The notes beneath the pieces were generated by a model. That model saw only the letters and a list, made by a program, of their open reading frames with translations, made no database searches and was not told the origin of the DNA. The position numbers were made by a program, and so were the translations under genes. A DNA stretch of 64,000 nucleotides, taken from NCBI GenBank assembly GCA_016791425.1, contig JAEUMQ010000007.1:62001-126000 (forward strand). Reading direction: 5' to 3'. Of this stretch, positions 24,713-33,448 are shown in pieces (within the stretch, counting starts at the first letter, position 1; the number at the start of each line of letters is the position of its first letter). The DNA is from Hyphomonadaceae bacterium (GTDB lineage Bacteria > Pseudomonadota > Alphaproteobacteria > Caulobacterales > Aquidulcibacteraceae).

Positions 24713-25120
24713 CTAGATCGCCGCCCGCACATCCGTCCGTCGAAAATCCTCTCCGACGAAGAGCAGCGCATCGTTCCGCTCCTTCGCCAGCGCGTACGAG
24801 AAGCAATCCCCGAAATTGAGCGCTCCCCCGCCCGTCCCCTTGCCGTACCGTGCGAACCCCTCGATCGCCAGCCGCGCCTGCGCAGGCGTGACCGGCTCAA
24901 TGTCGAACCGGTACTCTGTAACGAGATCATCCAACAACGCAGACATTCGCGCGCTGTGTGGCAGCGCATGACGCCTGCGCACGACGACGTGCGCCTCCAC
25001 TAGAGAGGCCGCTGAGATCACCTGGGCGCCAGAACTCTGATCTTGCAGGGCGCCTCTGATCGCACCCTTTTCCGGCCCGCCGAACAGAAGCTCGATCAAG
25101 GCGGACGTATCGACGACCAC
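24713..25120 (-). CDS. vapC: VapC-type PIN-domain toxin
   Basis: 135 residues: MVVDTSALIELLFGGPEKGA carries the first conserved Asp. 'SAASLVEAHVVV' has the conserved Glu, and 'LNFGDCFSYALAKERNDALLFVGEDFRRTDV' gives the GD and ED/TD acidic cluster of the PIN RNase fold. VapC toxins cleave tRNA or rRNA until bound by VapB. Its start overlaps the antitoxin stop, so synthesis is coupled. Confidence 0.93.
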   Translation of the reverse strand: MVVDTSALIELLFGGPEKGAIRGALQDQSSGAQVISAASLVEAHVVVRRRHALPHSARMSALLDDLVTEYRFDIEPVTPAQARLAIEGFARYGKGTGGGALNFGDCFSYALAKERNDALLFVGEDFRRTDVRAAI

Positions 25121-25353
25121 TATCGGGGCTCGTCGTCGGCCATGAGTTCATCGATCGGCCGGGGGTCGGTAACGGGAATAGTGCTCGCCTCGGCCAGGAT
25201 CTCATCGATCCGCCGCTCGCGCTCCTCCTCACTGCGCCGGTCCAGCTCCGCCTGGCCAGCCAGCTTGACCGCCTCCGTCAGCCCAACATCCAGCTTCTCC
25301 GCCAGCTTGCGGATAATCGCCTCGGTCTCTGGATCCTTGATGCTGATACCCAT
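25120..25353 (-). CDS. vapB: VapB antitoxin (PSK/Rv0623-like)
   Basis: 77 residues from the internal ATG (about 25353): MGISIKDPETEAIIRKLAEKLDVGLTEAVKLAG is the standard VapB N-terminal DNA-binding region. An acidic C-terminus (DPRPIDELMADDEPR) would wrap the toxin. A longer TTG-initiated form reaching 25407 would be read through the operator, so the shorter form is preferred. It neutralises VapC and represses its own promoter. Confidence 0.9.
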   Translation of the reverse strand: MGISIKDPETEAIIRKLAEKLDVGLTEAVKLAGQAELDRRSEEERERRIDEILAEASTIPVTDPRPIDELMADDEPR

Positions 25354-25382
25354 TTCTAGAAATCCGCTCTCGGTTTCTAGAA
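25354..25382 (-). promoter_or_regulatory. Probable VapBC operator
   Basis: Two perfect TTCTAGAA palindromes separated by 13 bases, so their centres are 21 bp (two helical turns) apart, abut the vapB ATG. Paired palindromes on one DNA face at the start codon fit cooperative binding of the VapBC complex. Coordinates may be off by one base. Confidence 0.7.
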
Positions 25383-25390
25383 TACGCCCC

Positions 25391-26434
25391 TCAAGCCGGC
25401 TGTGCAACCTTGACGAGCCCCAGTCGGATGAGGCTGTCAGCCGTCGCCACGATCGCCTCTTCGTCCGAGCGCGGCCGCCAGCCGAGCATCCGCCGGGCCT
25501 TCTCGTTGGACGCCGGCTTCGCCAGCCCCAGCTCCGGCGCGATCATCGCCAGCGCCGGATCGCCGAGCGCCGCCAGCCGCACCATGAGATCCGGGATCGC
25601 CCGGCTCGGCACGCGCGCCGCCGCCTCGCCCATGCGCTCCTTCAGCACCCGCGCGATGTCGCGCACCCACATGAAGCCACCATTGGTCGCCAGGAAGCGC
25701 TGCCCCGCGGCTTCCGGCTGCGTCATTGCGCGCAGATGCAACTCCGCCACGTCGCGCACATCGACAAGCCCGAACGCGAAGCGCGGCAGTCCCGGCATCG
25801 CGCCTTCGAGCAGCCGCTTGATGAGCTGGATCGAGGTGGAGAAATCCTGCCCCAGCACCGGCCCCAGCACCGCGACCGGATTGATCACGGACAGCTCCAT
25901 CGCCCCGCCGTCGCGTGCAATGAAATCCCACGCCGCCGCTTCCGCGATCGTCTTCGATTTGACGTACGCGGACAGATGCCGCCCCTTGAGATTGGTCCAG
26001 TCCGCTTCGGTGAAGGGCCGCCCGCGCGGCGCGTGCCCATACCCGATCGCCGCGAACGACGATGTCATCACCACGCGCTTCACGCCGCCGAGCTTCGCCG
26101 CGCGCAGCACGCGCAGCGCCCCTTCGCGCGCGGGAACGATAAGTTCGTCCTCGTGCTTGGGCACGCCCGGCGGAAACGGCGACGCCACGTGCAGAACGTA
26201 GTCGCAGCCCGCCGCCGCCACGTTCCACCGCAAGTCATCTTCCAGATCCGCCTCGATGAAAGTGAGCCTGTCGGCCGCGTCGGCGCCGCCGACCGCAACC
26301 ATGGCGCGTACTTCGTTCTCGCGCCTGAGCGACCGCACGCTCGCCCGCACCCAACGCCCCGACTGCAACAGCTGAATAATGCAGTGCGTCGCGATGAAGC
26401 CCGACCCGCCGGTGACCAGAACCGTCTCGCTCAT
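25391..26434 (-). CDS. NAD(P)-dependent reductase/epimerase, dihydroflavonol-4-reductase-like
   Basis: 347 residues of the extended SDR type. The N-terminal VLVTGGSGFIATHCI matches the TGxxGxxG nucleotide-binding motif, 'DYVLHVASPFPPGVPKHEDELIVPAREGALRVLRAA' is typical of DFR/cinnamoyl-CoA-reductase-like proteins, and the YxxxK is 'YVKSK'. It probably reduces an aldehyde or ketone using NADPH; the substrate is unknown. It is not obviously in an operon with fliJ (48 bases away) or vapBC. Its last bases overlap the region just upstream of vapB. Confidence 0.88.
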   Translation of the reverse strand: MSETVLVTGGSGFIATHCIIQLLQSGRWVRASVRSLRRENEVRAMVAVGGADAADRLTFIEADLEDDLRWNVAAAGCDYVLHVASPFPPGVPKHEDELIVPAREGALRVLRAAKLGGVKRVVMTSSFAAIGYGHAPRGRPFTEADWTNLKGRHLSAYVKSKTIAEAAAWDFIARDGGAMELSVINPVAVLGPVLGQDFSTSIQLIKRLLEGAMPGLPRFAFGLVDVRDVAELHLRAMTQPEAAGQRFLATNGGFMWVRDIARVLKERMGEAAARVPSRAIPDLMVRLAALGDPALAMIAPELGLAKPASNEKARRMLGWRPRSDEEAIVATADSLIRLGLVKVAQPA

Positions 26435-26482
26435 CTTCTAAAAAGGCCACGCGCGCAGCGCGAATGTCAATCGCTCGCTATC

Positions 26483-26911
26483 TTAGGACCGGCTCGCTCT
26501 GTCCCTTCCCGCGCGCATCGTCGCGATCTCGTCGAGCTCGGCCTGCTCGCGCATGCGCTCCGCCTCCGCTTCGCGCGCCTCCTCCAACTCGATCAGCCGC
26601 TCGAATTTCTTCATTTCCTGGTGCGCGGCAACGAGTTCGGCGCGCAACGCGTCGGCCTGCGCCGCGAACGCCCGCTCGTCGGCGTTGAGCACGCGCCGAT
26701 CCTCCGCCCGCGCCGCCGCATAGGGCCCGTAGGCCGGGCGTGCGATATCGCTCCGCGCCGCCACACCCTGCTCCTCGATCAATCCCGCCTCCAGAAGCGC
26801 GATCCGCGACAGCGCCCGCACGTGCGCGTCCTGCGCCTCCGCCAGCCGCGCGCGCACCGCGTCCGCCTCCGCGCGCGCCAGCCGCATGAGCGTCCTCAGC
26901 GCCTTACTCAT
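26483..26911 (-). CDS. fliJ: Flagellar export protein FliJ
   Basis: 142 residues, almost wholly alpha-helical coiled coil rich in Ala, Glu and Arg (MSKALRTLMRLARAEADAVRARLAEAQDAH ... FERLIELEEAREAEAERMREQAELDEIAT). FliJ acts as the stalk of the flagellar type III export ATPase and as a chaperone-escort factor. It lies directly downstream of fliI on the same strand, separated by an inverted pair of hairpin repeats (26925-27068). Sequence alone would be weak; the fliI neighbour makes the call. Confidence 0.85.
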   Translation of the reverse strand: MSKALRTLMRLARAEADAVRARLAEAQDAHVRALSRIALLEAGLIEEQGVAARSDIARPAYGPYAAARAEDRRVLNADERAFAAQADALRAELVAAHQEMKKFERLIELEEAREAEAERMREQAELDEIATMRAGRDRASRS

Positions 26912-26924
26912 CCGCGGCCCCTTT

Positions 26925-27068
26925 CCCTCCCCTGCAAGGAGAGGGTGTCAGTCCGCGGACATCGTCCGTGGACTGACGGGTGGGGTGAAGGCGCAAGCGC
27001 GCGCAGGATGGCGTCCCCGCCCCGCCCGTCGCCGCTGCGCCGCGACACCCTCCCCTTGCGGGGAGAGA
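26925..27068. repeat. Two inverted copies of the intergenic hairpin repeat
   Basis: One copy runs forward (CCTCCCCTGCAAGGAGAGGGTGTC, then a hairpin GTCAGTCC/GGACTGAC, then GGGTGGGG). A second runs in reverse (ending CGACACCCTCCCCTTGCGGGGAG). Together they form a large dyad between fliI and fliJ that could fold in the mRNA. Confidence 0.75.
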
Positions 27069-27081
27069 AGGCCGTCGCGCC

Positions 27082-28413
27082 CTACTCACTCAGCCCCTTC
27101 GCCAGCATCGCGAAGCATTCCTTGAAGGTCGACCGCTCCGCCCGGTCCTGCGCCAGCACCGCCTCCAGCGCCGGGCGCCGCCGGATCGCTTCGTCGATAT
27201 CGGCGTCCGCCCCGAGCTTGTAGGCCCCGATGCGGATAAGCTCCTCCATCTCGACATAGACGCTCATCAGCGCGCGCGCCCGCGTGATGAGCGCGTTCTC
27301 GTCCGGCCCATGACATCCCGGCATCAGCCGCGACACGGACTTGAGCACATTGATCGCCGGAAACCGCCCGCGCTCCGCGATGCTCCGCTCCATGACGATG
27401 TGCCCGTCGAGAATGCCGCGCACCGCGTCCGCGATCGGCTCGTTGTGATCGTCGCCATCGACGAGCACTGTGAAGAGCCCGGTGATGGCGCCGGCCTTCT
27501 CCCCCATCCCGGGACCCGCGCGCTCCAGGAGCTTCGGCAGCTCGGCGAACACCGAGGGCGTATAGCCCTTCGTCGTCGGCGGCTCGCCGGCCGCGAGCCC
27601 GATCTCGCGCTGCGCCATCGCGAACCGCGTCACGCTGTCGAGCATGAGGAACACGCTTCGGCCCTCGTCGCGGAAATGCTCGGCGACCGCGCACGCCAGC
27701 TGCGAGGCAAGCCTGCGCCGCGCCGCCGGTTCATCGGATGTCGCCACCACCACGACCGCGCGCTTGCGCCCCTCCTCCCCGAGCGTCTCCTCGATGAATT
27801 CCTTCACCTCGCGCCCGCGCTCGCCGATGAGCCCGATCACGATCACGTCGGCGTCGGCGTTGCGCGCCAGCATCGACATCAGGATCGACTTGCCGACGCC
27901 GCTCCCCGCGAACACCCCCATCCGCTGGCCTTTGCACATCGGCGCGAAGATATTCAGCGCCCGCACGCCAAGATCCAGGCGCGCCCCGACCCGCGCACGC
28001 GCATGCGCCGAAGGCGGCGCGCTGCGGATCAGGCGCGCCATCGCGCCCTCCGCCGGCGCCGGCCCGCCGTCCAGCGGCGCGCCGAACGCATCGACCACGC
28101 GCCCAAGCCACGCCGCCGACGGCCGCACGCTGTGCGCCGATCCGCGGAAGAGCACGCGCGCGCCCGGATGAATGGCGTCCGGCGCATCGAACGGCAGCAG
28201 GAGCGCGCGCGTGCCTTCGAACCCAACGATCTCCGCGCGCGTCGGCTTGGCGCCCGCGATTGTCGCGTGCGCGCCGATCGCCAGCGCCTCCGCCGGCCCC
28301 GTGACCTCGATCGCGAGCCCCTTGAGGCCCGTGACCCTGCCCTCGAGCCTTCTCGGATCGAGCGACTCGATGTCACTCTTCAGTCGGGCAAGTGCAGTGC
28401 TCAAATCATCCAC
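27082..28413 (-). CDS. fliI: Flagellum-specific export ATPase FliI
   Basis: 443 residues, full length. It hydrolyses ATP at the flagellar type III export gate. Walker A is AGSGVGKS (169-176); '[15 protein letters not shown]' and '[37 protein letters not shown]' are the F1-beta-like catalytic segments. The start is GTG 28413, because no ATG occurs in frame upstream. It diverges from ctrA across 257 bases and precedes fliJ. CtrA regulates flagellar class II genes in Caulobacter, so the shared control region is noteworthy. Confidence 0.96.
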   Translation of the reverse strand: MDDLSTALARLKSDIESLDPRRLEGRVTGLKGLAIEVTGPAEALAIGAHATIAGAKPTRAEIVGFEGTRALLLPFDAPDAIHPGARVLFRGSAHSVRPSAAWLGRVVDAFGAPLDGGPAPAEGAMARLIRSAPPSAHARARVGARLDLGVRALNIFAPMCKGQRMGVFAGSGVGKSILMSMLARNADADVIVIGLIGERGREVKEFIEETLGEEGRKRAVVVVATSDEPAARRRLASQLACAVAEHFRDEGRSVFLMLDSVTRFAMAQREIGLAAGEPPTTKGYTPSVFAELPKLLERAGPGMGEKAGAITGLFTVLVDGDDHNEPIADAVRGILDGHIVMERSIAERGRFPAINVLKSVSRLMPGCHGPDENALITRARALMSVYVEMEELIRIGAYKLGADADIDEAIRRRPALEAVLAQDRAERSTFKECFAMLAKGLSE

Positions 28414-28466
28414 ATGAAATGCTAGGGTGCACGGTCGCGGCGCATGGTGAATGATTTGCTAATATA

Positions 28467-28607
28467 GAATCCCCATCATTTTGGGACCGGAACCAAAGCG
28501 CCTGCGAAATTCGTTGAATTAAACCTTTCGACCGTATTGCGGCCGCAGCCGAACCAGATTCATCTCCGCGTTAACGACTCAGATACTTCCTTAAGAGACT
28601 CTGAGTC
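28467..28607 (+). promoter_or_regulatory. ctrA promoter region with GANTC cluster and dyad
   Basis: Five GANTC (CcrM methylation) sites lie within about 140 bases: 28467, 28557, 28576, 28597 and 28603. Two of them sit in the arms of an inverted repeat CGACTCAGA (28575-28583) / TCTGAGTCG (28600-28608) with a 16-base loop. In Caulobacter, ctrA transcription depends on GANTC methylation state and GcrA, so this arrangement points to the same cell-cycle control. Confidence 0.7.
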
Positions 28608-28670
28608 GGAGCGATTTACCGATTAACCGGGGGCGACGCCGTTCAGGCGCGCATTGCGGAGAGGGCGCAC

Positions 28671-29366
28671 ATGCGGGTTTTGCTGATCGAGGATGACAGC
28701 GCCACCGCGCAGGGCATTGAGCTTATGCTCAAGTCCGAGGGGCTGAACGTCTACTCGACCGATCTTGGCGAGGAAGGCATCGACCTCGGCAAGCTCTACG
28801 ATTACGACATCATCCTGCTCGATCTCACGTTGCCGGACATGAACGGCTTCGACGTGCTGAAGCAGCTGCGCGTCGCGCGCGTGAACACGCCGATCCTGAT
28901 CCTCTCCGGCGATGCGCACATCGAGACGAAGGTGAAGGGTCTCGGCGGCGGCGCCGACGATTACATGACCAAGCCCTTCAACAAGGACGAGCTCGTCGCG
29001 CGCATCAACGCGATCGTGCGCCGCTCGAAGGGCCACGCCCACGCGCTGATCAAGACCGGCGACGTCTGCGTCAATCTCGACGCCAAGACCGTCGAAGTGA
29101 ATTCCCAGCGCGTGCACCTCACGGGCAAGGAATACCAGATGCTGGAGCTCCTCTCGCTCCGCAAAGGCACCACGCTCACCAAGGAGATGTTCTTGAACCA
29201 TCTCTATGGCGGCATGGACGAGCCGGAACTCAAGATCATCGACGTGTTCATCTGCAAGCTCCGCAAGAAGCTGGCGGCAGCCACCGGCGGCGAACACTAT
29301 ATCGAGACCGTCTGGGGCCGCGGCTACGTGCTCCGCGACCCGCAGGAAGCCAACGTCGCCGCGTGA
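28671..29366 (+). CDS. ctrA: Cell-cycle response regulator CtrA
   Basis: 231 residues with the near-invariant CtrA sequence. The receiver has Asp51 as phosphoacceptor ([13 protein letters not shown]), with acidic pocket residues in LLIEDD and Lys in '[10 protein letters not shown]'. The OmpR-type winged-helix DNA-binding domain spans about 125-225 ('[54 protein letters not shown]'). It ends in NVAA, retaining the C-terminal Ala-Ala that signals ClpXP proteolysis in Caulobacter. It controls division, flagellar and DNA-methylation genes and blocks replication initiation. ATG 28671 follows a GAGAGG site. It is transcribed divergently from fliI. Confidence 0.98.
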   Translation: MRVLLIEDDSATAQGIELMLKSEGLNVYSTDLGEEGIDLGKLYDYDIILLDLTLPDMNGFDVLKQLRVARVNTPILILSGDAHIETKVKGLGGGADDYMTKPFNKDELVARINAIVRRSKGHAHALIKTGDVCVNLDAKTVEVNSQRVHLTGKEYQMLELLSLRKGTTLTKEMFLNHLYGGMDEPELKIIDVFICKLRKKLAAATGGEHYIETVWGRGYVLRDPQEANVAA

Positions 29367-29399
29367 GGAGCGCGGGCCTCCAGGCCCGCACTCTCCGCA

Positions 29400-30263
29400 C
29401 TACGCCAACGCGTTCACCGGCAGCTTGAGATATGTCCGTCCGTCCGCTTCCGCGGGCGGCATAGCCCCGGCGCGGATGTTCACCTGCAGCGACGGCAGGA
29501 TCAGCGTCGGCGCCGCGAGCGTCTTGTCGCGCGCTTGGCGCATCGCCACGAACGACGCCTCGCTCACGCCGTCGCGCACGTGCACGTTGCCGACGCGCTC
29601 TTCGGCCACGCTGGTCTCCCACGCTGGCTTGTCGCGGCCTTCCGACAGATAATCGTGCCCAACAAAGATCCGCGTCTCGGCAGGTAGGTCCAGAATGCGT
29701 CGAATGGAGCGGTAGAGCGTTGCAGCGTCGCCGCCGGGGAAGTCGGCGCGCGCAGTGCCGTAATCGGGCATGAACAGCGTGTCGCCGACGAACGCCGCGC
29801 CCCCGATCACATAGGTGACGCAAGCGGGCGTATGGCCGGGCGTGTGCAACACGCGCCCTTCCACTTGGCCGATTGCGAACCGCGCCTCGTCCTCGAACAA
29901 TGCGTCGAACACATGCCCATCGGGAATGACGTCCGTCGCGTTGAAGAGCGGCTTGAAGGCCTCCTGCACTTCCGTGATCCGCGCGCCTATTCCGAGCTTG
30001 GCGCCCGTCCGCTTCCGCACCACGTCCGCGGCCGAGAGGTGGTCCGCGTGCGCATGCGTCTCGAGCGCCCATCGCACTTGGAGGCCCCCCGCCTCGGCCG
30101 CCGCCAGGACGCCGTCCACGGACCCTGTGCTCAGTCGAGCCGTCTTGGGGTCGAAATCGAGCACCGGATCGATGATCGCCGCCTCTTTGGTCGCGCGATC
30201 CCAGACCAGATACGTCGTCGTCGCGGTCGCGGGGTCGAAGAAGGCTTGGACGCTGACTTTCAT
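29400..30263 (-). CDS. blh: Blh/ETHE1-like metallo-beta-lactamase hydrolase (persulfide dioxygenase type)
   Basis: 287 residues of the MBL fold. THAHADHL supplies HxHxDH, and further metal ligands are in 'VLHTPGHTPACV', 'FVGDTLF' and 'IFVGHDY'. A single ferrous iron in this subfamily oxidises glutathione persulfide to sulfite. It is divergent from a BigR-type regulator with a shared operator, the arrangement known for bigR-blh in Xylella and Agrobacterium. The rhodanese and sulfite exporter opposite support a sulfide/persulfide detoxification role. Confidence 0.92.
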   Translation of the reverse strand: MKVSVQAFFDPATATTTYLVWDRATKEAAIIDPVLDFDPKTARLSTGSVDGVLAAAEAGGLQVRWALETHAHADHLSAADVVRKRTGAKLGIGARITEVQEAFKPLFNATDVIPDGHVFDALFEDEARFAIGQVEGRVLHTPGHTPACVTYVIGGAAFVGDTLFMPDYGTARADFPGGDAATLYRSIRRILDLPAETRIFVGHDYLSEGRDKPAWETSVAEERVGNVHVRDGVSEASFVAMRQARDKTLAAPTLILPSLQVNIRAGAMPPAEADGRTYLKLPVNALA

Positions 30264-30302
30264 GGCGCTGGCTCCTGACTGCTCAGGCCAATATATTCGC
30301 TA

Positions 30303-30317
30303 TTGCTAAATTAGCAA
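30303..30317. promoter_or_regulatory. Probable BigR operator
   Basis: A perfect TTGCTAA-A-TTAGCAA palindrome lies in an AT-rich stretch between blh and bigR, 20 bases before the bigR ATG (30337). Its position lets one dimer repress both divergent promoters. ATATAT runs on both sides may be the promoter -10 elements. Confidence 0.8.
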
Positions 30318-30336
30318 GCACTGATATATAGACGCC

Positions 30337-30666
30337 ATGCTTTCTCTAGCCCTCAACGACCGCGTCCTTTTCGAAGCCCAGGCCGCCAAGGCCGCCCGGC
30401 TCCTGCGCGCGCTGTCCAACGAGAGGCGGCTGATGATCCTGTGCCAGCTCGGCGAGGGCGAATTGTCGGTCGGCGCGCTGCAGACGCGCGTCAGCCTTTC
30501 GCAATCGGCGCTCTCCCAGCACCTGGCCCTGCTGCGGGCCGAAGGCCTCGTCGCCACCCGGCGCGAAGCGCAGACGATCTTCTATTCCATCGCTGATCCG
30601 GCCGCGGTGCGCGTCATCGCGACCCTTGCCGACATCTTCTGCCCCGAACCCAAGGAGAACCCGTGA
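30337..30666 (+). CDS. bigR: BigR/SqrR-type persulfide-sensing ArsR repressor
   Basis: 109 residues, ArsR-family winged helix ('ARLLRALSNERRLMILCQLGEGELSVGALQTRVSLSQSALSQHLALLRAEGLV'). Cys36 and Cys102, 66 residues apart, match the spacing of the paired sensing cysteines of BigR/SqrR, which form a tetrasulfide link and release DNA on exposure to sulfane sulfur. The metal-binding ELCVCD motif of ArsR/SmtB is absent. It starts an operon: its TGA overlaps the rhodanese ATG. Confidence 0.93.
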   Translation: MLSLALNDRVLFEAQAAKAARLLRALSNERRLMILCQLGEGELSVGALQTRVSLSQSALSQHLALLRAEGLVATRREAQTIFYSIADPAAVRVIATLADIFCPEPKENP

Positions 30667-31193
30667 TGACCACGCTCACCCCCATCAAGCCAACCGATCT
30701 GGCTGAGCGCCTGCGCCGCGGCCAAGTCACGCTCGTCGATATCCGCGAGCCCGACGAATTCGCGCGCGAGCACATCGCCGGCGCGGTTTCTGTGCCGCTC
30801 TCGCGTCTGGAACAGGGCCGCCTTCTTATCGAGACGAAAGGCGACGTCGTCTTTCACTGCCGTTCCGGCAAACGCACCGACGCCAATTGCGCACGCCTCG
30901 CCGCACACATTGACGGCCCGGCCTTCATGCTCGAAGGCGGCCTCGACGCATGGAAGGCCGCCGCCGAGCACGTCGTGCAAGACCGCAACGCGCCGCTCGA
31001 ATTGAACCGCCAGGTGCAGATCGCCGCGGGCTTGCTCATCCTCTCCGGCGTGATTGCCGGAGCGCTTCTGCATCCGGCCTTCTATGCGCTGTCGGCCTTC
31101 GTCGGCGCCGGCCTCACGTTCGCGGGCGTGAGCGGCTGGTGCGGCATGGCGCACCTGCTGGCGATCGCGCCCTGGAACCGGCGCGCGGCGTGA
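30666..31193 (+). CDS. Membrane rhodanese (sulfurtransferase plus DUF2892)
   Basis: 175 residues from ATG 30666 (TGATG overlap with bigR). An N-terminal rhodanese domain has the active-site loop HCRSGKRT, with the persulfide-forming Cys near residue 66. A C-terminal YgaP-like pair of membrane helices follows ('IAAGLLILSGVIAGALL', 'FYALSAFVGAGLTFAGVSGWCGMAHLLA'). It moves sulfane sulfur at the membrane, between persulfide oxidation and sulfite export. Confidence 0.93.
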   Translation: MTTLTPIKPTDLAERLRRGQVTLVDIREPDEFAREHIAGAVSVPLSRLEQGRLLIETKGDVVFHCRSGKRTDANCARLAAHIDGPAFMLEGGLDAWKAAAEHVVQDRNAPLELNRQVQIAAGLLILSGVIAGALLHPAFYALSAFVGAGLTFAGVSGWCGMAHLLAIAPWNRRAA

Positions 31194-31972
31194 TCGAGCT
31201 GACCGCCTCCGTCGTTGCAGCGGCGCTTTCAAGCGGCGCCGTCGTCGGCCTCTTCCTCGCAATCTTCGGCGGCGGCGGCTCGGTGCTCGCCGCGCCGCTC
31301 CTCATCTACCTGGTCGGCGTCCGCGATCCGCACGTCGCGATCGGTACATCGGCGGCGGCCGTCGCCGCCAACGCAGTCTTCAATCTGATGGGCCATTGGC
31401 GAAGCGGCCGCGTGCGCTGGCCCTGCGCGAGCGTCTTCGCGTTCTCAGGCCTCGCCGGCTCGCTTGTCGGCTCCACCATCGCCCAATTGATCGACGGCCG
31501 CGCCCTGCTCTTCGCCTTCGCGCTGGCCATGGCCGCAATCGCGCTCTCGATGCTTCGCCCGAACGCCGAGACCGGCAGCCCCGACGTGCGCATCGACTGG
31601 CTGAAGGCCCGGCGTCTCGCCCCGCTTGGCCTCGCGACCGGCTTCGCGGCGGGCTTCTTCGGCATCGGCGGCGGCTTCCTCATCGTGCCTGGGCTCATGC
31701 TCGCAACCGGCATGACCCTCGCCAACGCCTCGGCGTCCTCGCTCGTGTCCGTCGCGGTCTTCGGCGCTGCGACCTCAAGCAACTACGCCGTCTCCGGCCT
31801 GGTCGACTGGCGCCTCGTCGTGCTCCTTCTGATCGGCGGAATCGCCGGCGGCGCCGTTGGCCTCAAGATCGCGCACCAGATGGCCGCCCGCGCGTCCCTC
31901 GCCCGCAAGCTGTTTGCGGCGCTCGTCCTCTGCGTCGCATTCTATGTCGGCGCCCGTGCGCTCGTCGGCTAG
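31190..31972 (+). CDS. TauE/SafE-type sulfite (sulfur compound) exporter
   Basis: 260 residues from GTG 31190, which overlaps the rhodanese stop (GTGA); the longer frame upstream is a shadow. Seven to eight membrane helices and two family half-repeats are visible ('AIFGGGGSVLAAPLLIYLVGV' and 'GFFGIGGGFLIVPGLMLATG'). In bigR operons this protein is the expected exporter of sulfite or a related sulfur anion generated by Blh. Third and last gene of the operon. Confidence 0.93.
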   Translation: MIELTASVVAAALSSGAVVGLFLAIFGGGGSVLAAPLLIYLVGVRDPHVAIGTSAAAVAANAVFNLMGHWRSGRVRWPCASVFAFSGLAGSLVGSTIAQLIDGRALLFAFALAMAAIALSMLRPNAETGSPDVRIDWLKARRLAPLGLATGFAAGFFGIGGGFLIVPGLMLATGMTLANASASSLVSVAVFGAATSSNYAVSGLVDWRLVVLLLIGGIAGGAVGLKIAHQMAARASLARKLFAALVLCVAFYVGARALVG

Positions 31973-32014
31973 CGCCAAGACTACCGGCTCACAACCAACC
32001 GCTTGTCGTGGCCG

Positions 32015-33334
32015 TCACCGCCGCAGGATTCTGCGTCGCGCAGTTGCGACGACGCGGCTACCCACTCTCTGGGCCTTGCCCGTCAAACCCGTCACTCGTC
32101 CGACAACAAAATTTGCAGCCTCCACGGAAAAGGTGACAAGTGTGCCCAGGGGTTCACGGACCAAGATGCTCGTCATTACACTGACCGCGTCGAAAATTGG
32201 CTTTCGGTAGGCCTCAATTCCTTCCATGACGGGCGAGGGATCGGGCACATGAGCCTTCTCCTTATCCATTGCCACGATGATCTTTTCCACGGCGCGCTGA
32301 AGCGAGGAGAAATCGTCAGAAGAATACCATTTGCGAAGTTCCGAGTCCGCTCGCTTGCATAGCCGGCTAAACTGAGTGGGACGTATCTGTCCCATAGCCG
32401 CAATGACGCCAGTCGGAATCTCCGCAAAAGCCCGACGATGCTCGGACGACAGGTTAGGGTCTGCAGCCACCGATAACTTGTCGATGTGATCTCGCTCCGG
32501 CGTAAACGCGTGCGCGCCATAGATGTCTGACACTTCCTTGGTGTCGCACAAATGGTGAGTGCCCCGCGAAATGCTGTAGGCTTCATGGAACCAGCTTTCC
32601 ACTGTGGCAATGTCGGCTAGCTCCGCTGCGTCGCTTGTCTCTGAACGCTTCTTCGCAAGTATGCCATTTACCCGATTTCTGCTTTGCCTAGCCTCCCAAA
32701 CCTCGCGAAGCGTCTCCGAGCCGGCTTCTGTGCGGAAGGACGAGATCAGATTTGCCTTTGTTAAGTTGAGCTCGATATCGCATCGCTCCTGGAAGGCGAA
32801 GTCCGGGCTCCATAGCTCAATAAGGCCAGGCCGCTTCTGGCACGCCTCAACCCAATACGCCCATCCACTGTCCATCAGGTCCGCGTGCACTTCATCGACG
32901 CCACACTGTCGGAAGGCGCGCTTGATGCTGCGCCAATCAGGAATCTCGCGGGCCGGAAATGTCGCTAGCCCCTCGTGGAGAGCACGCCTCTGATCATGCG
33001 GAAGTCCCGCGAAGTCACACTGTCTGGCGTATTGGCTGTTCGGATCGACCGCGGTGAGTCGGAACGACTCTCCTAGATCACGAGCACGTGCTCGGATAAT
33101 TACGCGATCGAGTGGCAAGTCTTCCGGCCGGGTCGTCAGGAACAAACCGCTGTAAAAAAGGTCGGAGTCGGGAATTACGATCTTCTCGTGTAAAAGCGTG
33201 TCTATGCGAAAGGCGGCCAGATACTTCGACTTGAGTTCCGCCTCCTGCCAATCCAGGAATTGGCCGTGGCGAGCGTTATCATACACGTCACTGTAGAAGC
33301 GATGCGACGCGCGCCGAGATGCGGACTGAAACAT
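32015..33334 (-). CDS. Unrecognised 439-residue protein, probably horizontally acquired
   Basis: Start MFQSASRRASHRFYSDVYDN, then 'DWQEAELKSKYLAAFRIDTLLHEKIVIPDSDLFYSGLFL'. It is soluble, rich in charged residues, and has no signal peptide or membrane helix. No domain was recognised; Cys/His positions are scattered and show no Zn-binding pattern. Three sample lines of the gene have 52, 55 and 60 percent G+C against about 75 percent in a neighbouring tauE line, and rare codons such as ATA and TTA occur. It has no operon partner. An inverted repeat (33407-33448) lies just upstream. The pattern fits a recently transferred accessory gene, possibly defensive, but nothing in the sequence proves that. 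Confidence 0.8.
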   Translation of the reverse strand: MFQSASRRASHRFYSDVYDNARHGQFLDWQEAELKSKYLAAFRIDTLLHEKIVIPDSDLFYSGLFLTTRPEDLPLDRVIIRARARDLGESFRLTAVDPNSQYARQCDFAGLPHDQRRALHEGLATFPAREIPDWRSIKRAFRQCGVDEVHADLMDSGWAYWVEACQKRPGLIELWSPDFAFQERCDIELNLTKANLISSFRTEAGSETLREVWEARQSRNRVNGILAKKRSETSDAAELADIATVESWFHEAYSISRGTHHLCDTKEVSDIYGAHAFTPERDHIDKLSVAADPNLSSEHRRAFAEIPTGVIAAMGQIRPTQFSRLCKRADSELRKWYSSDDFSSLQRAVEKIIVAMDKEKAHVPDPSPVMEGIEAYRKPIFDAVSVMTSILVREPLGTLVTFSVEAANFVVGRVTGLTGKAQRVGSRVVATARRRILRR

Positions 33335-33406
33335 CTACGGCAAACACAACCACTCCGACAGTTTGCGCGCAACCTCCGCAAAAGTTGCAGTTGCAACCAC
33401 GTGGCG

Positions 33407-33448
33407 GCGTTCACGCCCTTGCAGGCGTGGTCAAGCGTGCGTGAACGC
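33407..33448. other. Inverted repeat between orphan gene and oxidoreductase
   Basis: GCGTTCACGC (33407-33416) and GCGTGAACGC (33439-33448) form 10-bp perfect arms. A nested alternative hairpin CACGCC/GGCGTG (33412-33417, 33424-33429) shares the left arm. It lies in the 5' region of the orphan gene, just past the oxidoreductase stop (33459); it may terminate that gene or mark an insertion boundary. No T tract is present. Confidence 0.45.
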
